Assembly (NCBI GenBank): GCA_023423695.1
Contig: JAFAFA010000120.1
Location: 1-64,000, forward strand
Origin: Pseudomonadota bacterium
Lineage (GTDB): Bacteria > Pseudomonadota > Alphaproteobacteria > Azospirillales > Azospirillaceae
Reading direction: 5' to 3'
Length of the DNA: 64,000 nt
Shown here: in pieces, positions 1 to 8,147 of the stretch
Layout of the letters: every line of letters starts with the position of its first letter
How positions within the stretch are numbered: the first letter of the stretch is position 1
The notes under the pieces: model-generated
Told to the model about the DNA's origin: nothing
The model's database searches: none
What the model saw: the letters and a program-made list of their open reading frames with translations, nothing else
Position numbers and translations under genes: made by a program

Positions 1-242
1 CCGATCTGCCGGGGACGGTCCTGCCGCATATCCTGCGCAGCGTGGCGCTGCTGGGGGTCGATTCGGTCATGGCTCCGCAGGACCGGCGGGACGCCGCCTG
101 GACACGGCTGGCCCGCGACCTGGACAAGAACACACTGAAGACGATGTACGAGGTGCAGCCATTCGAGGCACTGCCGGAATTGGCAAGCCGGATTCTGGCC
201 GGCGGAATTCGTGGCCGTGTTGTCATCGACGTTCGCAGCTGA
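1..242 (+). CDS. acuI: Acrylyl-CoA reductase / YhdH-type quinone oxidoreductase, C-terminal part
   Basis: The reading frame is open from base 3 and ends at TGA 240-242; the 5' end lies outside the window. The visible 79 residues match the C-terminal end of the YhdH/AcuI branch of zinc-free medium-chain dehydrogenases: a LLGVDSVMAP segment, the AAWTRLARDL helix and the closing GRVVIDV strand that completes the substrate domain. Family members reduce acryloyl-CoA to propionyl-CoA with NADPH, for example in 3-hydroxypropionate or DMSP use. No neighbour in the window supports a particular pathway, and related quinone reductases end in much the same way, so the substrate is a family-level inference. 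Confidence 0.75.
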   Translation, partial: DLPGTVLPHILRSVALLGVDSVMAPQDRRDAAWTRLARDLDKNTLKTMYEVQPFEALPELASRILAGGIRGRVVIDVRS

Positions 243-330
243 GCGCTCGAGGAAACATTGCGATATGAGGATCTGTTGCTAACTTTTCGTATTGGCGCGT
301 GATCATGGGCATCGGCATCACTGCCGACGC

Positions 331-446
331 CAAAGCGAATTTGCATTCGCTTTAGGTTAACATGACCTCATTCGCCGGTCGGGCTTCGGCCGCATGAGCG
401 GCCGGGACCGCCGTCGCGGTCCAAAGCAGATTGCAATCCGCTTTGG
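331..446 (+). repeat. Multi-palindrome intergenic repeat, copy 1
   Basis: A 115-bp element seen three times in the window. One end carries the palindrome AAAGCGAA-TTTGCA-TTCGCTTT and the other AAAGCAGATTGC/AATCCGCTTT, with GC-rich hairpins between (the GGACCGC/GCGGTCC and GGCCGC/GCGGCC arms). This copy is inverted relative to copies 2 and 3. It fills most of the 248-bp gap between the oxidoreductase and the converging ABC-F gene, ending 44 bp before the ABC-F stop codon; nothing else is evident in the gap. It could act as a bidirectional terminator or REP-like element. Confidence 0.85.
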
Positions 447-490
447 AGTCCTCCCGACGCACCCCAAAGCACGGTTGGCGGCCCCTAACG

Positions 491-2095
491 TTATGCCCGT
501 CCGTTGTCGGCCGACGCCGGGAATGTCAGTCGGCGTGTAATTCCGATGGCGTCCAGGAACGCCTCGTCATGACTGACAACCAGGAGAGCGCCGTCGTAGG
601 CGCGCAAGCCGGCTTCGACCGACTCTATCGATTCGATGTCCAGGTGGTTCGTCGGCTCGTCGAGGATGAGGAGCGAGGGCAGCGTTGGTCCGCCCAGGAC
701 GCAAGCCAAGCCTGCGCGCAGCATCTGTCCGCCGCTGAGGGTGGATACCCTCCGCAGCGCCGCATCGGCCCGGAACATGAATCGGGCAAGGGCAGCCCGG
801 CAGGCGTTTTCGTCCGCCTGCGGGTTGAGACGGCGGAAATTGTCCACGATCGTGGCGGCCGGATCGAGGAGGCTCACCCGCTGGTCCAGCATGGCGAGGC
901 TTGCGGCGACCCGAACCTTTCCGGCCCATGGCTGCAGCATTCCGCCGACGAGTGCCAGCACCGTCGTCTTGCCCGATCCGTTGGGCCCGGTGAGGGCCAC
1001 GCGTTCCGGCCCGGTGATGGCGAAAGACAGGTCCCGGACAATCGGCCGGTCCGGTTCATAGCCGGCGGTGACCGCATCCAAGGCAAGGACGGTCGTGGTG
1101 GCGGGCAGGCGGGTCGGCGACAGCACGACCGACAGCGGCTGGAGGATCTCGATGCGCTCGCGGGCCGTGGCGGCGGCATCGAGCGCCTCGCCCCGGCGTC
1201 GCCCGGCCAAGCGGGCGTCCTCCCCGCCCTTGTCTTCGCTCCGGTCCTTCCTGGCGCCGAGAAGGATGCGCGGCATGTCGCCCTTTGCGGCCTTCCGCTT
1301 GCCGGCGCCGTCCTTGCGCGCCTTCCGCTCGGCCGTCGCCTGCGCGTTTCGGGCAAGTTCGGCGATGCGCTTTTCGGCCTCCGCCAGATCGTGCCGGGCC
1401 GCCGCAAGCTCCAGGGCTTTGCGCCCGCGATAATGGCTCCAGTTCCCGCCGTAGCGGGTGCCCCCGAGCGAGGTCAGTTCGACGATGGAGTCCATCGTCT
1501 CCAGCAGCTCACGGTCATGACTGATGACGATCGCACCGGTTCGCCAGCCGGCGAGAAGCGCGATCACGGCGTCGCGCCCCTCGCGGTCGAGGTTGTTGGT
1601 CGGTTCGTCCAGCAGAAGAAAGTCGGGCTCCCCCACGATGGCCGCGGCAAGGCCGGCGCGCGTGCGCTGCCCTCCCGACAGCGTCGCCAGACGGGTCTCG
1701 GGCCCGGCGTCGAGGCCGGCCCGGCCAAGCGCGGACAGGATGCGCCCCTCCAGGGTCCAATCGGCGTCGGCGAGCTCCTCGGCACCGGCGTCGCCGTTCG
1801 CGGCGCGGCGCAGAAGGGCCAGCATGGCGGTGGCGCCGAACAGATCGGCGACCGTCTCCTGCGGCTTCACATCGACGGTCTGGGGCAGGACACCCAGACG
1901 TCCGCCGACGGATACGGCCCCGGATCGCGGACGCAGGTCGCCGGAGATCAGCTTGAGAAGCGTGGTTTTTCCGGTGCCGTTCCGACCGACGAGACCAGCT
2001 CGTTCCGCGCCGAAACTCAGATCGAGGTTGGAAAGGAGGGCGCGGCCGTCAGGCGTGGACCAAGTGACCGCGGACAGAGTGATGGATGCAGGCAT
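491..2095 (-). CDS. ABC-F family ATP-binding protein
   Basis: A soluble protein of 534 residues with two ABC ATPase domains in tandem and no membrane segment, the ABC-F plan; such proteins act on the ribosome (translation factors or antibiotic-target protection). Domain 1 has Walker A GRNGTGKTT, signature LSGGQRTRAG and Walker B LLLDEPTNNLD. Domain 2 has GPNGSGKTT, LSGGQMLRAG and LILDEPTNHLD. A charged Ala/Lys/Arg-rich linker lies between them. The start is set at MPASITLSAV, preceded by AGGGA, rather than an upstream start whose extra 41 residues look non-coding. It converges on the acuI-like gene and appears monocistronic. The exact ABC-F subgroup (Uup-like or resistance type) cannot be fixed from sequence alone. 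Confidence 0.9.
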   Translation of the reverse strand: MPASITLSAVTWSTPDGRALLSNLDLSFGAERAGLVGRNGTGKTTLLKLISGDLRPRSGAVSVGGRLGVLPQTVDVKPQETVADLFGATAMLALLRRAANGDAGAEELADADWTLEGRILSALGRAGLDAGPETRLATLSGGQRTRAGLAAAIVGEPDFLLLDEPTNNLDREGRDAVIALLAGWRTGAIVISHDRELLETMDSIVELTSLGGTRYGGNWSHYRGRKALELAAARHDLAEAEKRIAELARNAQATAERKARKDGAGKRKAAKGDMPRILLGARKDRSEDKGGEDARLAGRRRGEALDAAATARERIEILQPLSVVLSPTRLPATTTVLALDAVTAGYEPDRPIVRDLSFAITGPERVALTGPNGSGKTTVLALVGGMLQPWAGKVRVAASLAMLDQRVSLLDPAATIVDNFRRLNPQADENACRAALARFMFRADAALRRVSTLSGGQMLRAGLACVLGGPTLPSLLILDEPTNHLDIESIESVEAGLRAYDGALLVVSHDEAFLDAIGITRRLTFPASADNGRA

Positions 2096-2275
2096 GGATC
2101 TGGATTTCCCTGATGGCAAGGCGAACGGGCATTGCGGTCGGGTTGAAATCCATTGCTGCACACATCCTGTTCCATTCGACGATGCCCGGACACTATGCTC
2201 AAGGCGCCCGGCCGTCAATGTCCTCCCCGGCCTTTTCCATCATGGCGGGCTTTCGATTCAGCTTGAGATCATGGC

Positions 2276-2689
2276 TCAACGCAGGGCGATCTCGAATTCC
2301 TTGGCGCCTTCCCACAGGACCAGCCGGCCCAGTTCCGGCAGGTTCTCCAGACCGGAGGTCAGGGTGATGAAATGGTTGCCGGCGAGTTGGCCGACCTTGC
2401 TGGAGAAGCTGACGCCGCCATAGGCCAGCAGAATTTCCGTCTCGCTGATGCCGCCGGGGTACAGGATGATCTGGCCCGGCGCCGGATGGCTGGTGTGGTT
2501 TTCGAAGGGAACGGCGAAGTCGGTGTCGCCAAGGGGCACCCACACGCCCTCGCCGCTCCAGCGGACATGGACGACGCTGCTGCGGAAGGGAAGCCGCGCA
2601 CGAAGCGCGGCGACCGTTTTCGGCGCCCTTTCCGTTTCGAAGCGCGCCTCGAACCGGAAAGGGCCGGCGGTGACCAGAAGTTCGCTCAT
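2276..2689 (-). CDS. DUF3830 family protein (cyclophilin-like fold)
   Basis: 137 residues matching the DUF3830 family: opening strand LLVTAGPFRFEARFE, central SVVHVRWSGEGVWVPLG, and GQIILYPGGISETEILLAYGG in the second half. No signal peptide or membrane segment. The family has no established reaction but recurs beside hydantoinase/dihydropyrimidinase-like hydrolases, as here, where it follows the amidohydrolase gene by 15 bp on the same strand and is presumably cotranscribed. A small enzyme or ligand-binding partner acting on the amidohydrolase substrate or product is plausible. A GGGGAAA sequence precedes the ATG. Confidence 0.8.
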   Translation of the reverse strand: MSELLVTAGPFRFEARFETERAPKTVAALRARLPFRSSVVHVRWSGEGVWVPLGDTDFAVPFENHTSHPAPGQIILYPGGISETEILLAYGGVSFSSKVGQLAGNHFITLTSGLENLPELGRLVLWEGAKEFEIALR

Positions 2690-2704
2690 GGCCTGTTTCC
2701 CCTT

Positions 2705-4168
2705 TCAGAGCATGTCGGCGGTGGCCGGGGCGGCCGTCACCGCCGCGATGGTCTTGTCGGCGTTGCGCGGCTCGGCCGGCGGCATGCGCTGGATGGTGTG
2801 GACCGAGCGCCCATGGCCCTTCATGGTCTCGGCCAGGGCGCCGTCGCGCACCACGAAGGCCCCGCGGACCAGCGTGTGCTTGAGCTTTCCCTTCACCTTG
2901 CGCCCATGCCAGGGGGAGATGCGCGACAGGGAGTGAAGATTGAAGTCATCGATCACCCACTCCTCGGACAGGTCGAAAATCGCGAAGTCGGCGTCAGAGC
3001 CGGGGAGGATGGCGCCCTTCTGCGGGTAGAGGCCGAAGCTCTTGGCCGGCGCTTCCGAGCTGGCGCGGACATAGGTGTGGATGTCCATGCGGCCTTCCGC
3101 CACGGCGGTCAGCATCAGCGGCATCTGCGTCTCGACGCCGGGGAAGCCGCAGTCGCAGTTCCAGATCACCGACCGCGTCTTCTCTTCCGGCGTGTGGGGG
3201 GCGTGGTCGGTGGCGATCATGTCGATCGTGCCGTCCTTCAGCGCGTTCCACAGCGGTTCGTGACAGTCGGCCTCGCGCACCGGCGGGTTCACGCGGATGA
3301 CACCCTTGCAGCGCGCGTAGTCGTCGGTGCTCAGCATCAGGTAATGCGGCCCGGTTTCCCCGGTGATGTCCACCCCGCGGGCCTTGGCCTCGGCCAGCGG
3401 GCGGAGTTCCTCCTTGGAGGAGATGTGAAGGATGTGGATGCGCGCCCCGGTCCATTCGGCCAGGGTCGCGGCGCGCTCCACCGCCTCCACCGCGACCACC
3501 GCCGGGCGGGAGTCGAGGTGGGCCAGCGGATCGTTGCGCCCGGCTTCGCGCAGGCGCTTCTCCCGCCGCTCCATGATGGTGTTGGTTTCTGCGTGCAGGC
3601 TGACGCGCATGCCGGTCGGCGCGACCCGCTCGAACAGCTCCAGCATGGCGCCGGTGTCCGGCGACGGAATGCGGCCGAAGGTGTTGCCCATATAGAGCTT
3701 GAATCCGATTACCCCGCCCTCGACCAGCCCTTCGACATGGTCGAGCGATTCCTCGCCCAGCACCGCGTAGAGCCCGTAGTCCACATAGGCCTTGTCGGCG
3801 GCGATGGCGTGCTTGGCGGCAAGGATCTCCGGCGTCGCCACGGTCGGGATGGTGTTCGGCATGTCGAAGACGGTCGTCACGCCGCCGAACGCCGCGGCGA
3901 TGGTGCCGCTGGACCAGTCCTCCTTGTGGGTATAGCCCGGATCGCGGAAATGCACATGGACGTCGATGCCCCCGGGCAGAATGGCGAGTCCGGTCGCATT
4001 CAGCGTTTCGGCCGCGGGCGGCATCGTTTCCGGCGCGCCGATGGCGGCGATCCTGCCGCCGCTGATGGCGATGCTGGCCTGGAAACGCGCCGTGGAGGTG
4101 ACGATGTCGCCACCATGGATCACGAGGTCGACAAGAGAGTCGGTACCTGCCACCGGCTGTTCCTTCAT
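2705..4168 (-). CDS. Dihydropyrimidinase/allantoinase-like cyclic amidohydrolase
   Basis: 487 residues of the metal-dependent cyclic amidohydrolase superfamily, which hydrolyses a ring amide (dihydroorotate, allantoin, hydantoin, dihydropyrimidine). Visible metal ligands: D69-V-H71-V-H73 followed by FRDPG, K157 in GFKLYMG (the expected carbamylated lysine bridging two metals), H192, H248 in HILHISS and D321 in ATDHAPHT. The FRDPG motif and the ATDHAPH motif resemble dihydroorotase/allantoinase more than classic D-hydantoinase. It heads a two-gene unit with the DUF3830 gene. Its promoter region shares a 50-bp element with the LysR-linked operon at 12.9 kb, so it is probably in that regulon. 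The exact substrate is unknown. Confidence 0.85.
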   Translation of the reverse strand: MKEQPVAGTDSLVDLVIHGGDIVTSTARFQASIAISGGRIAAIGAPETMPPAAETLNATGLAILPGGIDVHVHFRDPGYTHKEDWSSGTIAAAFGGVTTVFDMPNTIPTVATPEILAAKHAIAADKAYVDYGLYAVLGEESLDHVEGLVEGGVIGFKLYMGNTFGRIPSPDTGAMLELFERVAPTGMRVSLHAETNTIMERREKRLREAGRNDPLAHLDSRPAVVAVEAVERAATLAEWTGARIHILHISSKEELRPLAEAKARGVDITGETGPHYLMLSTDDYARCKGVIRVNPPVREADCHEPLWNALKDGTIDMIATDHAPHTPEEKTRSVIWNCDCGFPGVETQMPLMLTAVAEGRMDIHTYVRASSEAPAKSFGLYPQKGAILPGSDADFAIFDLSEEWVIDDFNLHSLSRISPWHGRKVKGKLKHTLVRGAFVVRDGALAETMKGHGRSVHTIQRMPPAEPRNADKTIAAVTAAPATADML

Positions 4169-4244
4169 CGTTTTAAGTCCGGAATTGGGTGTGGGGGGAT
4201 CGTGTCGCGTCGCGGACGGATGGAAGGCTAGGCAGCGCCGCGAC

Positions 4245-4294
4245 TCACCTCAAACGCCAATTTCCGACAAGGGCGTCTATAAAAAGTACACACC
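4245..4294 (-). promoter_or_regulatory. Putative LysR-type operator/promoter, site A
   Basis: A 50-bp stretch matching site B (12946-12995) at 36 of 50 positions without gaps, including an identical 14-bp block TCACCTCAAACGCC and the block AAAAGTAYACACC. It lies 77 bp upstream of the cyclic amidohydrolase start. Intergenic regions are otherwise unrelated, so this conservation suggests binding by the LysR regulator encoded at 13.0 kb. The rest of the gene-free interval 4169-4686 shows no other supported feature. Confidence 0.6.
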
Positions 4295-4686
4295 AGGGGC
4301 GGACACCGTGAAGGAGGTGTCCCGCCATCCTGGTTGGGCCGATGGCCGGCGACCCGGTCGGCCTGCAGCGACTGCGTCTTGAATTCCCATGCGAAACCCG
4401 TCATGGTAGGCAAACCATGACTTTGACTTCCCGCCATTTCCGTAACTTTCTGCGCGCCGGCCGTGTTCACGCGGGCCTGCTCGCCCCGGATCTGGTCGCC
4501 TGACGCAAGGCTCCCGGACCGTCCGGGGCCATAAGCACTCCCAACACCCACGACATGCGTCCCGGATCGCCTGAAAGCGGTGGCCGGGCATCCGCGTACG
4601 ATTTGCCGCCGGCTGAGGAGGCGCCCACCGGGGGGCGTGCCGAGCCGCCGGAGCGTGCGCTCACCGGCAACGACAGGAATACCAGA

Positions 4687-5115
4687 ATGCGTCCCGCAGG
4701 ACTTTTCCCTCCCATCATCCTCACTGCAACCGACCATGATCGGCTGTCCGGCCTGGCCGAGGCCATCGCCGATGCGCTGCCCGATGTCTACGACTATCTT
4801 GCGAAGGAACTGGACCGCGCGATCGTGGTGGCCCCGGACGAGATCGCTCCATCGATCGTCACGATGAACGCGCGCGTGACGTTCCGGGACGAGGGGGCCG
4901 GACAGGAGCGAACCGTCACCCTCGTCTATCCGCAAGAGGCCGACGTTGCATCCGGACGTGTGTCGGTGCTGACCCCGATCGGCGCGGCACTCATCGGGGT
5001 TGCCGAGAAGCAGTCCATCACATGGTACACGCGTCAAGGAGAGGCGAAGACCCTCACCGTTCTGGCGGTCGAACATGCCATGCTGGAGGAGTCGCAGGCG
5101 CTGTCCGACGGTTAA
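4687..5115 (+). CDS. rnk: Nucleoside diphosphate kinase regulator, GreA/GreB-like
   Basis: 142 residues in the Rnk family: an N-terminal short helix region (LTATDHDRLSGLAEAI) followed by the FKBP-like GreA/GreB C-terminal domain, recognised from SIVTMNARVTFRD, TVTLVYPQEAD and SVLTPIGAALIGV. These proteins bind RNA polymerase near the secondary channel without the cleavage-promoting coiled coil. The start is MRPAGLFPPII, with GGAA about 8 bp upstream; an in-frame start 44 codons earlier gives a low-complexity leader unlike the family. The gene stands alone between the amidohydrolase promoter and an insertion-scarred region. Confidence 0.85.
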   Translation: MRPAGLFPPIILTATDHDRLSGLAEAIADALPDVYDYLAKELDRAIVVAPDEIAPSIVTMNARVTFRDEGAGQERTVTLVYPQEADVASGRVSVLTPIGAALIGVAEKQSITWYTRQGEAKTLTVLAVEHAMLEESQALSDG

Positions 5116-5260
5116 GGTGCCACGGGGCCGACAAATCGCGCAGGCGGGGCGGTGACGGCGGCATCCGTCGCCCCAGCCGGAGTCGTGGTGGCGATGCGCG
5201 GTCGCGTATTGAGGAGCCGCTCGCCCACACATTCCACGATCAAGGACTTCGAGGTGATGG

Positions 5261-5397
5261 TCATGCCCCTGTTGCAAACCAAGTCTTAAGCTGTGACAGG
5301 GGCATAGGTCTTGCTATGAGGTAACCTTGAACGATGTGGCGCCCGCAGTCCTTCAGAAAGGCAAGCTGTTCCTCGGTTTCCACGCCTTCGGTGACTG
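5261..5397 (-). pseudogene. EAL-domain c-di-GMP phosphodiesterase, C-terminal remnant
   Basis: The minus strand reads VTEGVETEEQLAFLKDCG, then VQGYLIARPMPLSQLK and a stop at 5261-5263. This is the last ~45 residues of an EAL domain: the EGVET motif and the QGYL-ARPMP closing motif are characteristic. Everything upstream is missing; the frame meets an IS3 fragment at about 5400. The catalytic EAL motif itself is absent, so it cannot be an active enzyme. Confidence 0.8.
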
Positions 5398-5430
5398 GAC
5401 TTGCCCGGAGAAAGTGGAGAGCCTCCATCT

Positions 5431-5601
5431 ATGGTCCGAGGGACCAAGAGGTTTGGCATGGGTGACAGGCTTCGGCGTAAGCTGACGGAAGACTTCGAGC
5501 GGGAAGCTGTTCGGCTTATCGCAACGAGCGGCCGGACTGTCGGAGAAGTGGCGGCTGATTTGGAGATCGGCAAATCAACGCTGACGCGATGGAGATCGCA
5601 T
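5431..5601 (+). pseudogene. IS3-family transposase OrfA, N-terminal remnant
   Basis: About 57 codons from ATG 5431 encode the helix-turn-helix start of an IS3-type OrfA: RLRRKLTEDFEREAVRLI, then TVGEVAADLEIGKSTLTRWR. After the tryptophan of the recognition helix the frame runs straight into repeat copy 2, so the rest of OrfA and all of OrfB are missing. It sits against the EAL remnant, suggesting the element once interrupted that gene and was later deleted. Confidence 0.8.
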
Positions 5602-5695
5602 GGACCGCGACGGCGGTCCCGGCCGCTCATGCGGCCGAAGCCCGACCGGCGAATGAGGTCATGTTAACCTAAAGCGAATGCAAATTCGCTTTAGG
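5602..5695 (+). repeat. Multi-palindrome intergenic repeat, copy 2 (one end missing)
   Basis: Same element as copies 1 and 3 but lacking the AAAGCGGATTGC palindrome at its left end, where the IS3 fragment begins. It retains GGACCGCGACGGCGGTCC, the GGCCGC/GCGGCC arms and the terminal AAAGCGAAT-GCAA-ATTCGCTTT hairpin. The TTA at 5691-5693 in its last bases is the stop codon of the acetamidase gene on the minus strand. The interval 5116-5690 holds this repeat and the two remnants; no intact gene is seen. Confidence 0.85.
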
Positions 5696-6638
5696 CCGCG
5701 CCCTGCAGCGCCCAGCGTGGAAGCAGGGCATGGATGCCCTTGTGCCGGTTCACCAACTGCGTGACCCGCAGGTCGGCGGCGACGCTGCACAGGCGGTAGG
5801 CGTCCCCGGCGGACAGGCCGGTGCGGGCGGTAACCAGCGCGATCATGGCGCGGAGCGCCAGCCGGGCCGCCTCGTCCAGGTCGGGGTCGAAGCCCATCGC
5901 GATCACATGCTCCGCCGTTTCCGCCCACGGCCCGGCCAGTCCGGCTCCCTTCACCAGTTCGATGCGCAGGCGCCCGGTCAGGCCGGTTTCGACGGCGGTC
6001 AGGCAGACCTCACCATCGCCCTGGGCGGCATGGCCGTCGCCCACCGACAGCAGCCCGCCCTGGGTCCAGACCGGCAGGTGAAGCACCGCCCCCGCCGTGA
6101 GTTCCTTGTTATCGATATTGCCGCCGAAGGCGCCGGGAACGATGGAGGTCAGACGCCCGGCATCCGGCGGCGGGGCGGTTCCGATGACGCCGAAGAAGGG
6201 GCGGGCAGGGATTTCTAGCCCCCAGGGCATCCGCACCACGCCGCGCGCGCGGTCGACGGGCAGATGGACGCGCCCACCCTCCGGCACCAGATCGGGCAGC
6301 GCCCCCGCACCGGGACGGATCAGGTTGAAGCCCCAATCCTCAAGCAGCGACACCTCCAGGATCTCGACCCGCAGCGCATCCCCCGGCTCCGCTCCGCGCA
6401 CGGCGATCGGCCCCGTCATGATGTGCGGCCCCGGCCCCGCCTCCACGGCATCGAGAACGCGGCGATGCTCCGGCCGGACGGTCATGCCATGACCGTCGGG
6501 CGGCAGATCCTCCGGCCCGCCGCTGATGGTGTGGATCGTCACGACATCGCCGCTGGCGATCTCGGCGACCGGCGGCAGCGTTCCGTCGAAGAACCCCCAA
6601 TGCACGCTTTCGGGCGTCGGGGCGAGGTCGAGCGGCAT
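5691..6638 (-). CDS. Acetamidase/formamidase family protein
   Basis: 315 residues of the FmdA/AmdA family, zinc-dependent hydrolases releasing ammonia from short amides. Recognisable segments are the N-terminal VHWGFFDG, SGDVVTIHTISGG, the GPIAVRGAEPGDALRVEI strand pair, FGGNIDNKELTAGA and SVGDGHAAQGDGEVC, the family's most conserved block. Last gene of the minus-strand operon that starts at the 11.8-12.8 kb binding protein; it follows the upstream deaminase-like gene by 34 bp and has AGGA before its ATG. Its stop codon lies in repeat copy 2, so the natural C-terminus may have been altered by that repeat. A role in the last deamidation step of the pathway is inferred. Confidence 0.85.
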   Translation of the reverse strand: MPLDLAPTPESVHWGFFDGTLPPVAEIASGDVVTIHTISGGPEDLPPDGHGMTVRPEHRRVLDAVEAGPGPHIMTGPIAVRGAEPGDALRVEILEVSLLEDWGFNLIRPGAGALPDLVPEGGRVHLPVDRARGVVRMPWGLEIPARPFFGVIGTAPPPDAGRLTSIVPGAFGGNIDNKELTAGAVLHLPVWTQGGLLSVGDGHAAQGDGEVCLTAVETGLTGRLRIELVKGAGLAGPWAETAEHVIAMGFDPDLDEAARLALRAMIALVTARTGLSAGDAYRLCSVAADLRVTQLVNRHKGIHALLPRWALQGAA

Positions 6639-6672
6639 TGTATCGTCCTGATGAAGGAGTTCGGGAAGCCGG

Positions 6673-8139
6673 TCAGCAGCAGGGGGCGGCGGCGTAATAA
6701 TGCCGCATGGCGTCCTCCAGCGCCGGCAGCGCGGCCTGGAGCGCGGCGCTACCGCCCATGCCGGCGCGCAGCTGCGCCAGCAGTTCGCTCTGCACCGCCG
6801 CGTGGTCGATGCCGGTCAGCCGGCCACGCTGCACGACGCTGCGGCCCGCGACCACCAGCTCGGCAATGTGGCCGGCGCCGGCGCGGGCGAACAGCAGGTC
6901 GCGCGGACAGAGGCCGTCGAGCAGCCGGTCGGAATCGAGCGCGCGGGCGTCCAGCAGCAGCAGGTCGGCCGGCTGGCCGGGGGCGATGATGCCGCCCTCC
7001 TCCCGCCCGGTGACCGCCGCGCGCCCGTTGACCAGCGCGATGCGCAGCATCTCCGCCTCGCTCACCGCGACGTCGAAGCCCCAGCCCCGGTGCAGCGCGT
7101 TGGCGAGCCGCATCTCGCAGAGCGCGTCGTCGTCCTCGTTCAAGGCGAGTCCGTCGAGGCCCAGCGCAACCCGGCAGCCGCGCGACACCATCTCCGCCAG
7201 CGGCGCGATGCCGGAGCGCAGGCCGAGATTGGACCCGGTGTTCACCGTCACGGTCACGCCGGTCTCGGCCAGGATGTCCATCTCCTCCGGCCGGATCCAG
7301 GTGCAGTGCGCCAGCGTGAGGCGCGGCGACAGCAGGCCGATCCGCTTCAGGTATGGAAACAGGCCCTCCGGAAACTGGCGATCCGCCCACGCGCGCTGGT
7401 AGCGCGTCTCCAGGCAATGCATGTGGACGCGGCGCCCGCTGCGGGCGGAGGCGTCGGCCACGGCCTGCAGTAACTCCGGCGAGCACCACTGCACGCCGGT
7501 CGGGCCGAACTGCACGTTCACCATCTCGCCCTCCGCCGCGGCGGCCACCTCCTCCACCAGACGGATCTGGTCGGCGGGGGACAGCGGCGGTGCGGCGGTG
7601 CGGCGCGCGAACTCCCGCCGCGCGTCCTCCGGCAGCAGGGCCAGCAGTTCCTCCGACGGGCCGTATACCAGCGGGTTGCGGTCCTTCAGCGCCACCGCGA
7701 AGGCGATCCGCAGCCCGACGTCGCGGGCGGCGCGGGCCACCTCCGCCGCCTCCTCCGGCAGCGGGGACAGCCCCTGGGCGCGGGTGTAGTGGATCATCAC
7801 GGCCCCGGCCCCGCCGAGCGCGCTGCGCCCCAGCGAGGCCGCGGCGGCCAGATAGGGATCGACCGCCGGCATCAGGGCCAGATAGTGGAGCCAGACCTCC
7901 AGCGGCTTGCCCGCCGCACCGAAGGAGCTGGACCGGATCGGCCGTCCGTGGTCGTGGGCGTTGACCAGGGCCGGCAGGGCGAACAGCGGCTCCGCCGCTT
8001 TTTCCGCTCCGCCCGGCACCCCATCCGCCGCATCCAGCGCGGCGATCCGCCCGTCGCGCAGCGTCAGCCGCCCCGGCCCCCTCGTTGCGTAATCGGGACC
8101 GTCGAGCAGCGCGGCGCAGGAAATGGAACGGATCGTCAT
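6673..8139 (-). CDS. Amidohydrolase, cytosine deaminase / Atz-Trz type
   Basis: A metal-dependent hydrolase (~488 residues) of the cytosine-deaminase-like branch: N-terminal LPALVNAHDHGRP supplies the HxH pair (H62, H64), HMHCLE and LAHCTW carry further histidine ligands, and LGLDGLALNEDDD carries the catalytic aspartate. Such enzymes remove amino or substituent groups from N-heterocycles. The start is placed at MTIRSIS because AUGAGG lies 6 bp upstream; an ATG four codons earlier overlaps the stop of the preceding gene as ATGA, so translational coupling is likely either way. Third-last step of an operon with an ABC importer, which suggests the imported compound or a ring-opened derivative as substrate. 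Exact substrate unknown. Confidence 0.8.
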   Translation of the reverse strand: MTIRSISCAALLDGPDYATRGPGRLTLRDGRIAALDAADGVPGGAEKAAEPLFALPALVNAHDHGRPIRSSSFGAAGKPLEVWLHYLALMPAVDPYLAAAASLGRSALGGAGAVMIHYTRAQGLSPLPEEAAEVARAARDVGLRIAFAVALKDRNPLVYGPSEELLALLPEDARREFARRTAAPPLSPADQIRLVEEVAAAAEGEMVNVQFGPTGVQWCSPELLQAVADASARSGRRVHMHCLETRYQRAWADRQFPEGLFPYLKRIGLLSPRLTLAHCTWIRPEEMDILAETGVTVTVNTGSNLGLRSGIAPLAEMVSRGCRVALGLDGLALNEDDDALCEMRLANALHRGWGFDVAVSEAEMLRIALVNGRAAVTGREEGGIIAPGQPADLLLLDARALDSDRLLDGLCPRDLLFARAGAGHIAELVVAGRSVVQRGRLTGIDHAAVQSELLAQLRAGMGGSAALQAALPALEDAMRHYYAAAPCC

Positions 8140-8147
8140 CGGGAACC

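Noticed and set aside
4228..5277. 349-codon minus-strand frame spanning the amidohydrolase promoter and rnk
   Set aside because: No protein-like pattern; rnk on the other strand has family motifs and a ribosome-binding site.
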